DNA from: Borrelia parkeri
GTDB taxonomy: Bacteria; Spirochaetota; Spirochaetia; Borreliales; Borreliaceae
Reading direction: 5' to 3'
Length of the DNA stretch: 64,000 bases
Assembly (NCBI RefSeq): GCF_023035815.1
Contig: NZ_CP073159.1
Location: 372,001-436,000 of the forward strand
The notes below the pieces were generated by a model. The model worked only from the letters and a program-made list of their open reading frames with translations, was not told the origin of the DNA and searched no databases. Shown here in pieces: positions 47,923 to 57,256 of the stretch; position 1 is the stretch's first letter; each line of letters begins with the position of its first letter. The translations under genes and the position numbers were made by a program.

Positions 47923-49787
47923 CTAGATTCTTTCACTTTTAAAGATTTTAAAAAAATAACCAAACTTGTTGCAACGGCAACACCAACAGCTATTGCAATA
48001 ATAAAACCCAATTTGTTATCAACAACAGGAAGAACTATTGGCCCTCCATGCGGAGCATGGTCTGCAACACCCAAAAATGCCGCAATGATACTTGCAACAG
48101 CACCGCCAAGCACTATTGAAGGCAACACTCTCGCCGGATCACTAGCAGCAAAAGGAATAGCACCTTCACTAATACCAATAAACGAAATTAAGAACGATAT
48201 TTTTCCAGACTCTCGCTCTTCCTCTTCAAATAATTTAGGCATAATTAGAGTAGCAAGTCCCATAGCCATAGGAGGAACAGGAATAGCTGATGCAACCATA
48301 CCCATTATTTGTGGAACTTGGGGAATCATACCAACACCAAAAAGGAATGCAACTTTATTAAAAGGTCCTCCCATATCAATTGCTACCATAGCACCAAGTA
48401 TTAATCCAAGAAATAATTTTCCTATAATACCATAAGTTTCTGAATTATTTTGAAGAGCTTTAAGGCCATTCTCAAGCAATTCCATGAATTGGCCAATATA
48501 AACACCTACATAAATCATGAAAAATCCAACAATAATAGTACTTATTAACGGAATTACAAATATAGGCATCACGGGTCTAAGCCATTCAGGAATCTTTCTC
48601 TTTGCTATCCATTTAGCAACAAAACCCGCCATAAAACCTACAAGTATTGCCCCTAAAAATCCTGCTTTAACATCTCTGGCAAGCACACCCCCCACAAGAC
48701 CTGGTGCAAGACCTGGCTTATCGGCAATTGCCATAGCAATAAACCCTGAAAGTATTGGCAACATCATACCAAAAGCCACACCACCAATATCTGTAATTGT
48801 TTTATAAAAAGGATACTTATCAAAATTTGGACCATCAGAACCAATCCCTGCCAAGGATATACCAAGAGCTATTAAAATACCACCACTTGCCACAATTGGA
48901 ATCATAGGAGAGACGCCACTCATTAAGTACTTATAAAAACCAGTTCTACTACTACCAGACATACCTTTAAGAGAATGAACATTTTTATAATTCAATATGG
49001 GAGCACTAAATGCTTCTTTAATAACATTTTCTACATTGTTGATAGCCTTTGCAGTTGAGACCTTATAAACTCTCTTGCCATCAAATCTTTCTTCATCAAC
49101 ATCCTTATCCACCGCAAGTATTATAACATCAGCGTCTTTAATCTCTGTCTCTGTTAAAGGATTATCAATACCAATAGAACCTTGGGTCTCAACTTTAAGG
49201 ATGTACCCTTGTCTCTTAGCCTCAACTTCGAGCTTTTTAGCAGCAATATATGTATGAGCAATTCCCACAGGACAAGCACAAACAGCCACTATTTTTTCTG
49301 ATTTAGAAACACTTGTCGTATCATCTGTAGATGACCTCTCAACATTTTCTATATAAGAATAAATTTCATCGGTACTTTTCATAACTTTTAATATATTTTT
49401 AAAATCATCATTCTCAAATAATTTGGCTATGAAAGCTATCGACTTAATATGATCATTACCTTGCTGACTTTTTGACATACAAATTAAAAATATTAAATTA
49501 ACAGGGGGATTATCATCAGACCATTTTATGCCATCGCCTTTTATGTAAAGCAATGAAATAAAACTTGATTTAACAACATCTCCTATAAAATGTGGAATAG
49601 CAACTCCATTCTCCCAAGATGTATCACCAATATTTTCTCTCTCAAGTAACCCCTGAAGGAATCTTGTTTTATCATGAGTATAACCTCTTTTACTCACTTG
49701 ATCAACTAAAAATTTTATTGCTTCTTCCTTAGAATTTATTTTATCAGATATAAAAATAAGCTCCTTTTTTAAAAAATTTAAAAACAT
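47919..49787 (-). CDS. fruA: PTS fructose-family transporter, EIIABC fusion, 622 aa
   Basis: Phosphotransferase permease. EIIA (1-145) has the phospho-His in GVAIPHF (H66). EIIB (165-265) has VAVCACPVGIAHTY with phospho-Cys C172. EIIC (about 285-615) is a set of eight to ten hydrophobic segments including GGILIALGISLAG and AVASGIIA-type stretches, with the GAIPFAASDP motif. All three domains are intact in one chain. It starts 115 bases before the divergent exported-protein gene and is followed by manA. Confidence 0.95.
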   Translation of the reverse strand: MFLNFLKKELIFISDKINSKEEAIKFLVDQVSKRGYTHDKTRFLQGLLERENIGDTSWENGVAIPHFIGDVVKSSFISLLYIKGDGIKWSDDNPPVNLIFLICMSKSQQGNDHIKSIAFIAKLFENDDFKNILKVMKSTDEIYSYIENVERSSTDDTTSVSKSEKIVAVCACPVGIAHTYIAAKKLEVEAKRQGYILKVETQGSIGIDNPLTETEIKDADVIILAVDKDVDEERFDGKRVYKVSTAKAINNVENVIKEAFSAPILNYKNVHSLKGMSGSSRTGFYKYLMSGVSPMIPIVASGGILIALGISLAGIGSDGPNFDKYPFYKTITDIGGVAFGMMLPILSGFIAMAIADKPGLAPGLVGGVLARDVKAGFLGAILVGFMAGFVAKWIAKRKIPEWLRPVMPIFVIPLISTIIVGFFMIYVGVYIGQFMELLENGLKALQNNSETYGIIGKLFLGLILGAMVAIDMGGPFNKVAFLFGVGMIPQVPQIMGMVASAIPVPPMAMGLATLIMPKLFEEEERESGKISFLISFIGISEGAIPFAASDPARVLPSIVLGGAVASIIAAFLGVADHAPHGGPIVLPVVDNKLGFIIAIAVGVAVATSLVIFLKSLKVKESR

Positions 49788-49902
49788 AACCTTAAACCTC
49801 CTAAGTACTTAAATTAATTCTATCATAATACAAACATTAAACACCGATTCCCTCCTCTTCTTTATTTTCAAATTATTTTATATTATTTAAATAAATTTAA
49901 TT

Positions 49903-50550
49903 ATGAAAAAACTAATCGAATTTTGCTTTTTATTGCTATGTGCCAGCTTATATTCTTCAAATAATGAGGGACACAAAAAAGATGAAATAAATAATAAAAA
50001 AAGTATATTATTAAAAGAAAAATCAACTAATAATGAAAATGATTTTTTCTCAGTAAAGAGAGGATTTATCTATTCAACAGGAACAGGACTTGGAACAGGA
50101 TTTTTTTTAAATTCAAAAGTCAATCACATAATATTTAGACCTTATTACATATTTGCCATCAACAATTTTGATTTTCTGGTTGTTTGTATGATCCTAATGA
50201 TTCAAGAATATAACATCTCTAAAAAAGTTAAATACTCAAGCTCTTACATTGGCACAGGAATAAACTGGCATATCATAAATTTGTCTAAAAAAATGAAATA
50301 TTCATCTTCTACCATGGGTATTGGGGGACGACTTTACCTTTCAACAAACTTAATAGGGGATTTCAAATTCTATAACAAATTACCTTATGTAATAGAACCA
50401 TATATATTTTTTGAATTCTCTACAAAAAAAGCTACACCTTACTTAAACATATATTCAAAAATTGAGTGTTTATTTCTTGATACATTCAATATTTCTTTTG
50501 ATTTCGGAATCAGATATAATCTTAAAAATAGCAACGAGGTAAGCTCATGA
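49903..50550 (+). CDS. Exported, probable outer-membrane protein, 215 aa
   Basis: Signal peptide MKKLIEFCFLLLCASLYSS, then a Lys/Asn-rich segment, then beta-rich sequence beginning GFIYSTGTGLGTGFF, which resembles the GIGTGNP motif of the gene pair at 45309-46767. It may be a distant member of that group; this is a pattern judgement. It has no clear ribosome-binding site. It overlaps the nuclease gene by ATGA, so they are translationally coupled. Position near BB0410. Confidence 0.65.
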   Translation: MKKLIEFCFLLLCASLYSSNNEGHKKDEINNKKSILLKEKSTNNENDFFSVKRGFIYSTGTGLGTGFFLNSKVNHIIFRPYYIFAINNFDFLVVCMILMIQEYNISKKVKYSSSYIGTGINWHIINLSKKMKYSSSTMGIGGRLYLSTNLIGDFKFYNKLPYVIEPYIFFEFSTKKATPYLNIYSKIECLFLDTFNISFDFGIRYNLKNSNEVSS

Positions 50551-51428
50551 AAAAAAGACTAAAAATTTTATTCTGTTTTTACATATTAATCTTATTGGGC
50601 TTTTTATTCTTATATCAAAATCCTAAAATCTTAAATAACATAAAAGAAATAGCCTACAATTATTTAAGAAAACTCAAAGATAAAATTTACGAACCTGAAA
50701 TCCCAACTGAATTAAAAGAAGAATACCTCTTACCAAAAGGATATCTTACTACCCAAGTGATACATAAAAAATACTACTCTTTAGGGTATGCTGAGAGTGC
50801 AAGACAATCAGAATGGGTAGCTTACCAATTAAAAAGAGAAATGGTTGAATTAGCTTTAACCTTGCTTAGAGAAAAAAAAATAACGAGAAGTAAAAATTTT
50901 TTTGAAGACCAAGATATTAAGGGCATTGCTCCCAAACTAAGTGATTACCTAAAAAGCGGATATGATAGAGGGCATATTGTCAGTTCTGCTGATATGTCTT
51001 TTTCTAAAGATGCAATGCTAGATACCTATTTTCTATCAAACATATCTCCTCAACAAAGAGAATTCAACTCAGGAATCTGGCTCAAACTTGAACAATTAGT
51101 TAGAAAATGGGCTATTTTAAAAGAAAAGATTTATATTGTTAGTGCAGGAATTTTAACAGAAAATAAAGGATTTATTGGAAAGAATAAAATTCTAGTCCCA
51201 AAAAATTTTTATAAAATAGTGCTATCATTAAACAATAACAACTTTTATGATATATTGGCTTTTATTATTCCAAATGAAAAGGCTCAAGACTTAGAACTCA
51301 GAAATTACGTTGTAAACGTTAATTTAATTGAAAAAAAAACTAAAATAGATTTCTTTGCAAAACTTGATGCTGAAATAAAAAAAATAATTAAAATGAAAAG
51401 AGACATACGTTCTTGGGAATTCAGATGA
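50547..51428 (+). CDS. DNA/RNA non-specific endonuclease (NucA family), 293 aa
   Basis: Membrane-anchored or exported nuclease: an N-terminal hydrophobic helix ILFCFYILILLGFLFLY is followed by the beta-beta-alpha-metal nuclease domain. The signature YDRGHIVSSADMSF contains the catalytic His, and FLSNISPQQREFNSGIW contains the metal-binding Asn. Such enzymes degrade nucleic acid outside the cytoplasm, possibly for nucleotide salvage in an organism dependent on host purines. The gene is coupled to both neighbours by ATGA overlaps. Confidence 0.92.
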   Translation: MKKRLKILFCFYILILLGFLFLYQNPKILNNIKEIAYNYLRKLKDKIYEPEIPTELKEEYLLPKGYLTTQVIHKKYYSLGYAESARQSEWVAYQLKREMVELALTLLREKKITRSKNFFEDQDIKGIAPKLSDYLKSGYDRGHIVSSADMSFSKDAMLDTYFLSNISPQQREFNSGIWLKLEQLVRKWAILKEKIYIVSAGILTENKGFIGKNKILVPKNFYKIVLSLNNNNFYDILAFIIPNEKAQDLELRNYVVNVNLIEKKTKIDFFAKLDAEIKKIIKMKRDIRSWEFR

Positions 51429-52189
51429 AAACACTCTTTGCAAAATTAAATATTTTCCTGTTAATAACCTTTGTCTTAGGAATAATTGTTATATCAATAT
51501 TCATGTATTATGTAAACTTTAATATAAAGTTCTATACCTATATTATTAAAATATATAATAAGAATTTATCGATTTTGGTCAATAAATTTTTTATTTTCAG
51601 CATTGGAATCATAGGATCTATTTGGACATGCATCAACTATAAAAGAACAAATAATATACAATTCGTATTCTTTTATTGTTTCATTCTTTCATATATACTT
51701 GAACCTATTTCAATTTTTAAATATTATCTTTTAAGTAATATATTAAGCCTAGAATTTTATTATCTTATGAAATTTTATCACTTAATAACCGTATTTTCTT
51801 TACTAAATTTATTCTTCTTAAGCCTGTATATATGTGATTTTCAAATAAAATCAATAACCTACGCTATTTACTTAATTTTCACTTTTTCAATGATCTATAA
51901 CTCTTTAGCCCCTATTAATGCATATGAATACACAAAGGATTTTCTCTCTCCAACAGCAAACAATAGATTTTACGTTTATTTGTTTTTATTACTAATACCT
52001 ATAAACTTTTTAGTATCATGCTTAAGGAAAAAAAACCTAAGCTACTTTTTACTTTTTATATCAATATCACTAATAGTATCAGGAATTTATCTCAATTTTA
52101 TAGAAATAACCTATGCATTCATCCCAATCTCTATAGGAATACCAATGTACTTAAAAGAATCAGGAAAAGTTTTCTTCTATTGGCTATAA
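51425..52189 (+). CDS. Multi-pass membrane protein of unknown function, 254 aa
   Basis: Start at the ATG at 51425, overlapping the nuclease stop as ATGA; an upstream in-frame ATG at 51413 is less likely. At least seven hydrophobic segments are visible, starting LNIFLLITFVLGIIVISIF. Few charged residues and no known motif. Spacing and coupling place it in one operon with the nuclease and the exported protein, which suggests a shared envelope function. It ends 4 bases from the convergent kinase-like gene with no hairpin. Confidence 0.72.
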   Translation: MKTLFAKLNIFLLITFVLGIIVISIFMYYVNFNIKFYTYIIKIYNKNLSILVNKFFIFSIGIIGSIWTCINYKRTNNIQFVFFYCFILSYILEPISIFKYYLLSNILSLEFYYLMKFYHLITVFSLLNLFFLSLYICDFQIKSITYAIYLIFTFSMIYNSLAPINAYEYTKDFLSPTANNRFYVYLFLLLIPINFLVSCLRKKNLSYFLLFISISLIVSGIYLNFIEITYAFIPISIGIPMYLKESGKVFFYWL

Positions 52190-52192
52190 AAC

Positions 52193-52789
52193 TTAAGCAA
52201 TCAATATAAAAGATAAAGTTGCTACACCTACAGGCAAAAATAAATTATCGTATTTTTCAAAATCAAAAAGCTCCACAAGCACAGCCCCAATCCCAACAAC
52301 TGATGCTATTATAAAGTTTGGAAAGAAGTAATAACAAACAATAAAAGCAACCAAAAAAACAGCAACACTACCTGAGAATGTTTTATTATTTACAAGTTTA
52401 AAAGATGGAATTAGTTTACCAACAAGACTTGCAAGACCATCTCCAAGACATGCAGAAAATATCCCAATATAACTAAAAGGCTTATCTATAAGAAAATAAG
52501 TACAAAAAATACTCACTACCAAAAATATTGGAGAGAGAGATATTTTGTACGAAGATACCTCTCTAGACTTTATTATTATTTCTGATATACCTCTTAAAAA
52601 AAATAAATTTATTTCCATAATTCTAAATATTTCCAAAATTAAATATGCAAACATAAAAAATAGACTAGATACAAGACCTACCCAAAAATTTAACTTATAA
52701 AACAATAAAAATACTAAAGTAGAAATATGAAAAAATTTTCTATAAAGCTCATATTTAATATTTTCGTTATAAAAAACTTGATCAAACAT
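52193..52789 (-). CDS. Dolichol/phytol-kinase-like membrane protein (SEC59/VTE5 type), 198 aa
   Basis: Integral membrane protein with about six helices and GDGLASLVGKLIPSF followed by NNKTFSGSVAVF, the pattern of CTP-dependent polyprenol, phytol and diacylglycerol kinases (the motif GDGxASLxG with KTxxGS). Such enzymes phosphorylate an isoprenoid alcohol, so it could recycle polyprenol or bring in host isoprenoid alcohols. Substrate is unknown. Its ATG overlaps the stop of the upstream immunophilin by one base (TAATG). Confidence 0.78.
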   Translation of the reverse strand: MFDQVFYNENIKYELYRKFFHISTLVFLLFYKLNFWVGLVSSLFFMFAYLILEIFRIMEINLFFLRGISEIIIKSREVSSYKISLSPIFLVVSIFCTYFLIDKPFSYIGIFSACLGDGLASLVGKLIPSFKLVNNKTFSGSVAVFLVAFIVCYYFFPNFIIASVVGIGAVLVELFDFEKYDNLFLPVGVATLSFILIA

Positions 52790-53808
52790 TAATTAATTTT
52801 CCTTAAAATAATATTAAACTTCAAAAAAGAATTTGCTTTTATAACGTCACCAATACTTCTCTCTCCATAAGCAAGATTTGGTGGAATTATTACTACTCTC
52901 TCCTCTCCCTCACACATATCCGACAACATTACGTCCCAACCTTCAATCACTTGACCACTCCCAACCACAAACTCTATTGGCTTGCCTCTGTCAATTGAAC
53001 TGTCAAATTTTACGCCACTTAGTAAAAATCCCTCATAGTCTACTTTTACAATATTGCCACTTTTAACATTTTTGCCATTTCCTTGTTTATTTATCTTATA
53101 TAAGATACCACTTTTATCTTTTTGAAAATCTTTGTAATCTTTGTCAATTATTTCAAGCTGAGAAGCCATGTATTTTTTAACATCAGCAATCTTTTCTGAC
53201 TCATAACTTTTTTTTAATTTTAAAAATTCTTCATTGTCAACTTTAAAAGCTTTTGCATCCTCACCAACACGAATAATCTTTACTCGCTCTATTTTATCTC
53301 CTTGACGTATATTACGAACCGTATCCATTCCCTCAACTACCTTACCAAAAATTGAATGCTTAAGATCAAGATAAGTAAGATTATCTGCAAGAGTAATAAA
53401 AAACTGACTCCCATTGGTATCAGGACCTGAATTAGCCATAGAAACAATTCCTGGTTCATTATGACTCAAATTTTTGTTTAATTCATCGGGAAAAACATAA
53501 CCAGGACCTCCAGTACCCGTTCCGGTAGGATCTCCTGTCTGAATAACAAATTCATCAACAACCCTATGAAAAATAATATTTTCAAAATAAGGCTGACTTG
53601 TAACAGAATTTTTAATAGTACCTTCACTAAGACCTATAAAATTCATGACTGTTAGAGGTGCAATTTTATAGTAAAGTTCAATCTCTATATTTCCTTTATT
53701 TGTATCAATTGATGCAAATATTCCTTTTTTTTCCACTAAATCTTTCCTTTTGCTATCACAAGTTATTAGCATTAAAATCAATAAAAAATATAATAAACAT
53801 CTCTTCAC
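52789..53808 (-). CDS. Cyclophilin-FKBP fusion lipoprotein (peptidyl-prolyl isomerase), 339 aa
   Basis: Signal peptide MKRCLLYFLLILMLITC ends in a lipobox, so it is likely anchored in the envelope. Residues 30-180 are a cyclophilin domain: IDTNKGNIEIELYYKIAP, FHRVVDEFVIQTGDPTGTG and NGSQFFITL. About 240-339 are an FKBP domain: KVDYEGFLLSG, KFDSSIDRGKP, VIEGWDVMLSDM and IPPNLAYGERS. Both have their main substrate-pocket residues. It probably assists folding of exported proteins. It is coupled to the kinase-like gene downstream. Confidence 0.93.
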   Translation of the reverse strand: MKRCLLYFLLILMLITCDSKRKDLVEKKGIFASIDTNKGNIEIELYYKIAPLTVMNFIGLSEGTIKNSVTSQPYFENIIFHRVVDEFVIQTGDPTGTGTGGPGYVFPDELNKNLSHNEPGIVSMANSGPDTNGSQFFITLADNLTYLDLKHSIFGKVVEGMDTVRNIRQGDKIERVKIIRVGEDAKAFKVDNEEFLKLKKSYESEKIADVKKYMASQLEIIDKDYKDFQKDKSGILYKINKQGNGKNVKSGNIVKVDYEGFLLSGVKFDSSIDRGKPIEFVVGSGQVIEGWDVMLSDMCEGEERVVIIPPNLAYGERSIGDVIKANSFLKFNIILRKIN

Positions 53809-53954
53809 AAATGTATTCCTTAAATTAATATTTAAATTAAGCTATTAATCCTAATTGTACAATTATTTTACAAAAATTGTATAATTAATTAGTCATTTAT
53901 ACTCATTAAGTAATACTATTTATTAAGGAAATTTACAAAATTTGGATCTTATAA

Positions 53955-54815
53955 ATGTTAAATATTAGCAATGAACTTCTTCTGAAATTCTGCAATTTTA
54001 TATATGAAAATAGCGGAATTCGATTTGATGAAAAAAATAAAGTTGTATTAAAAGGACGAATTAATGATGCAATACATGAGCTTGAAAATATCAATACTCC
54101 AGAACAATTATATGACTTAATAAATTCGGACAAATTTCAAAAAGAATATTTCTTAGATCTAGTTACTACTAATTTAACACGATTCTTTAGAAATGAAGCT
54201 CATTTTGCAACTTTTGAAAGATTTATAATTCCAAACTTAATAAACATTAAAACTCAAGAGGGTAAAAATAGAATTATTATATGGTCTGCTGGATGCTCAA
54301 CTGGAGAGGAACCATATTCACTGGCATTTGTTCTTAAACACAATCTTCCAAAGAATTTTGACTTTATTATTATTGCCTCCGATTTAAGTTTAAAATCTCT
54401 AATGATAGCAAAAGAAGGTTATTATTCTGTAAAAAAATGCAAACATATCCCAATACAATATAAAACATATATCAAACCTCACATGAATGGTTACAAAGTA
54501 ATAGATGATATAAAAAAACACATACGATTTGACTATCATAACTTAAATTTTGAAAGTGGCTTTTCAGAAATGGACGTTATTTTTTGCCGCAATGTACTCA
54601 TATATTTCGATGAAAAGTCTAAAATAAGGGTCTTAAAAAGATTTTATTCCTCTATGGCTATGAAAAGTTATTTATTTATTGGTCATTCAGAATCCCTTTT
54701 TGGTCTCAATCTTCCTTTTAAATTTTTAAGAACACCTTGGGCCATAATATATGAAAAGGATGATAAGGATATTCCCAAAAAAAAGTTTCAGTTTAAAAAC
54801 AAATACAAATTATAA
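53955..54815 (+). CDS. cheR: CheR chemotaxis methyltransferase, 286 aa
   Basis: SAM-dependent methyltransferase that adds methyl groups to chemoreceptor glutamates. The N-domain has NLTRFFRNEAHF, the SAM motif is IWSAGCSTGEEPYSLA, and the C-domain has DVIFCRNVLIYFD. Complete for the family. It lies 36 bases upstream of cheB, giving an adaptation pair away from any kinase or receptor gene in this window. It corresponds by position to the CheR2-type gene BB0414. No strong ribosome-binding site. Confidence 0.95.
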   Translation: MLNISNELLLKFCNFIYENSGIRFDEKNKVVLKGRINDAIHELENINTPEQLYDLINSDKFQKEYFLDLVTTNLTRFFRNEAHFATFERFIIPNLINIKTQEGKNRIIIWSAGCSTGEEPYSLAFVLKHNLPKNFDFIIIASDLSLKSLMIAKEGYYSVKKCKHIPIQYKTYIKPHMNGYKVIDDIKKHIRFDYHNLNFESGFSEMDVIFCRNVLIYFDEKSKIRVLKRFYSSMAMKSYLFIGHSESLFGLNLPFKFLRTPWAIIYEKDDKDIPKKKFQFKNKYKL

Positions 54816-54850
54816 TTTGATATAAACAGACCCATAGGAGCAAAACAGAA

Positions 54851-55987
54851 ATGCAAATAAAAATTTATGTACTCGTCATTGAAGCTTCTTCTGTTAATAG
54901 AAAAACTATATCCGACATTATAAATTCATCTTTAAAGCTTGAAGTTATTGCAACTGCAGCCAACACAGACTTCGCCCTTAAAAAACTTAAAAAACAACCA
55001 GATGTAATACTACTCAGTTTAGAAGAAGAAACAATAAAAGAAATTACTTTCATAAAAAAAAAGGAAAATATAAACAACAAGCTCCCTGTTATTATCCTCT
55101 CATCAAACAAAGACATAGCAAAGCATGCTATATTAAAAGGTGCTGATGACTTTATAATAAAAACTAATGATAAATTAGAAAACATAAAAGATAAAATTAT
55201 TGATTTACTCTCAATTTACGGCAATAAAACCATAAAAAACAAAATCATAACTGACATCAATTTCAAATTCAAAACAAATCAATATTCAACAAATAATAAA
55301 GTCAACGAAGAAAATTCAAATATGACAAAAGCAACAGATAACAATGAAAATACAAACCTTAATCAAGAAAAAATAATAGATGAAAAAGATTTAAAAAAAC
55401 TTAAAAACAGAAAATTTGAAATAGTTGTTATTGGAATATCTACAGGAGGACCTGCAGCACTAAAGGCAATACTACCAGAAATTCCTAAAAATTTTCCTGT
55501 ACCAATAATAATTGTTCAACATATGCCAAAAGGATTTACAACAGAATTCGCAAAAAGTCTTAACAAGATTTGCAAATTATCTGTCAAAGAAACAAGTAAT
55601 AAAGAAATACTTCAAAAAGGATTCATATACATAAGTTCTGGGGGATACCATACAAGAATTAATAAAATAAACGAAAAATATCAAATAGAAGTCTTCGATG
55701 CTGAAAATGTCAATGGACACAAACCTTCTATAGGAGTACTCTTTAAGTCAATATCAGAAAATGTGAAAGAAAAAGCAATAGCTTTAATAATGACTGGAAT
55801 GGGAAGTGATGGCTCTAGAGAAATTGGAGAGATTAAAAAAGCTGGCGGACTAACTATTGCACAAGATGAGAAAAGTTCCGTGGTTTTTGGAATGCCCAAA
55901 ATAGCAATAGAAGAAAATAATATAGACTATATAGTTTCAATAAGTCATGTGGTAAAATTATTAAAAGCCATTCTTCTTGATGGTTAA
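54851..55987 (+). CDS. cheB: CheB protein-glutamate methylesterase with degenerate receiver, 378 aa
   Basis: Removes methyl groups from chemoreceptors. The C-terminal esterase (about 190-378) has its triad blocks: GISTGGPAAL (Ser), VQHMPKGFTTEF (His) and MTGMGSDGS (Asp). The N-terminal receiver is abnormal: the acidic pair is E11-A12 and the phospho-acceptor position is S56 (VILLSLEEE). A long Asn/Lys-rich linker follows. So control by CheA phosphorylation, normal for CheB, is probably lost. Directly downstream of cheR. Confidence 0.93.
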   Translation: MQIKIYVLVIEASSVNRKTISDIINSSLKLEVIATAANTDFALKKLKKQPDVILLSLEEETIKEITFIKKKENINNKLPVIILSSNKDIAKHAILKGADDFIIKTNDKLENIKDKIIDLLSIYGNKTIKNKIITDINFKFKTNQYSTNNKVNEENSNMTKATDNNENTNLNQEKIIDEKDLKKLKNRKFEIVVIGISTGGPAALKAILPEIPKNFPVPIIIVQHMPKGFTTEFAKSLNKICKLSVKETSNKEILQKGFIYISSGGYHTRINKINEKYQIEVFDAENVNGHKPSIGVLFKSISENVKEKAIALIMTGMGSDGSREIGEIKKAGGLTIAQDEKSSVVFGMPKIAIEENNIDYIVSISHVVKLLKAILLDG

Positions 55988-56010
55988 ATTTTTAAAGACA
56001 AGGATCGCAT

Positions 56011-57219
56011 TTGGACATCAAAAAAGAGAATACTGAAGATTGTTTTTTACACGTTAGCACTCTTGACATAGACTATGACAAAATATACGTACTAGGAACA
56101 GCACATGTATCAAAAAAAAGTTCACAAGACACAGCTACCTTAATTGAAACATTAAAGCCAGACTTTATTGCCGTTGAACTTGATGAGGCTCGTTACCACG
56201 CAATCCTAAAAACAGATGAAAACGAAAAATGGCGCAATTTAGATATATATAAAGTAATAAAACAAGGAAAAGCATTTTTATTAATAGTACAAATCATTTT
56301 AAATAATTTTCAAAAAAAATTAGCAAAAGAACAAGGAATTAATCCTGGAGAAGAGATGAAAACGGCAATTTTAAAAGCTAAAGAGCACAACATACCGTTA
56401 ATACTTGCGGACAGAAAAGTTGAGACAACTCTAAAGAGAGCATGGAATTGTGTCCCAACTTTTGAAAAAGTCAAAATAATATCAAGCTTGTTTTCATTCT
56501 CAGACATAAAAGTCACACAAGATGAAATTGAAAAACTCAAAGAACAAGATGTTCTATCAAATATGATGGAAGAACTTGCAAAAGAAATTCCTACTGTAAA
56601 AAAAGTTTTAATTGATGAAAGAGATGAATTTATAGCAAGTAAAATACTTGAGGGTTCAGGAACAATTCTTGCAGTTGTTGGAGCTGGTCATGTAAAGGGC
56701 ATAATAGCAAATTTAAAAGAAATTAAAGAAAACAAAAAGATTGTCAACATTGACAATCTCAATATCATACCTAAAAATACTTTCTCGGTGAGTAAATTAA
56801 TATCTTACTTTATAGCAATCTCAATTGTCATACTGATGGCAAGTTCATTCTACTTTAAAGGCTTTGATTTTGCATATAAAAATTTAGAGTTTTGGATAAT
56901 ATGTAACTCTTTATTTGCAGGTCTTGCGGCTCTTTTACTAAGAGCCAATATTATAACGATAATAACAGCATCAATTGGTGCTCCAATATTTTCCCTAATT
57001 CCATTTATTGGGACAGGTATGGTTGCGGGTCTTGTTGAAGCTTACATAAATAAACCAAAAATAAAAGATTTTGAAAAATTACAAGAAGATTTGGAAAACA
57101 TAAAAGGATATTTTAAGAACAAAGTCACAAAAATTTTATTAATAGTATTTTTCGTAAACATTGGGTCTGCAATTGGAACAATTGTTGGATTTAAATTCTT
57201 GTTAAATATCTTTAGCTAA
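56011..57219 (+). CDS. TraB/PrgY-family membrane protein, 402 aa, TTG start
   Basis: Matches the TraB (pheromone shutdown) family: YVLGTAHVSKKSSQD, PDFIAVELDEARY, RDEFIASKI and VVGAGHVKGI are conserved, and about four transmembrane segments lie in the last 140 residues. The TTG start has AAGGA 6 bases upstream. The soluble part may be peptidase-like, but the function in Borrelia is unknown. It lies between cheB and adk on the same strand with gaps of 23 and 37 bases. Confidence 0.88.
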   Translation: MDIKKENTEDCFLHVSTLDIDYDKIYVLGTAHVSKKSSQDTATLIETLKPDFIAVELDEARYHAILKTDENEKWRNLDIYKVIKQGKAFLLIVQIILNNFQKKLAKEQGINPGEEMKTAILKAKEHNIPLILADRKVETTLKRAWNCVPTFEKVKIISSLFSFSDIKVTQDEIEKLKEQDVLSNMMEELAKEIPTVKKVLIDERDEFIASKILEGSGTILAVVGAGHVKGIIANLKEIKENKKIVNIDNLNIIPKNTFSVSKLISYFIAISIVILMASSFYFKGFDFAYKNLEFWIICNSLFAGLAALLLRANIITIITASIGAPIFSLIPFIGTGMVAGLVEAYINKPKIKDFEKLQEDLENIKGYFKNKVTKILLIVFFVNIGSAIGTIVGFKFLLNIFS

Positions 57220-57256
57220 ACCAAAAAGAAAAATAAGAGCATACAGGAGTTACATT

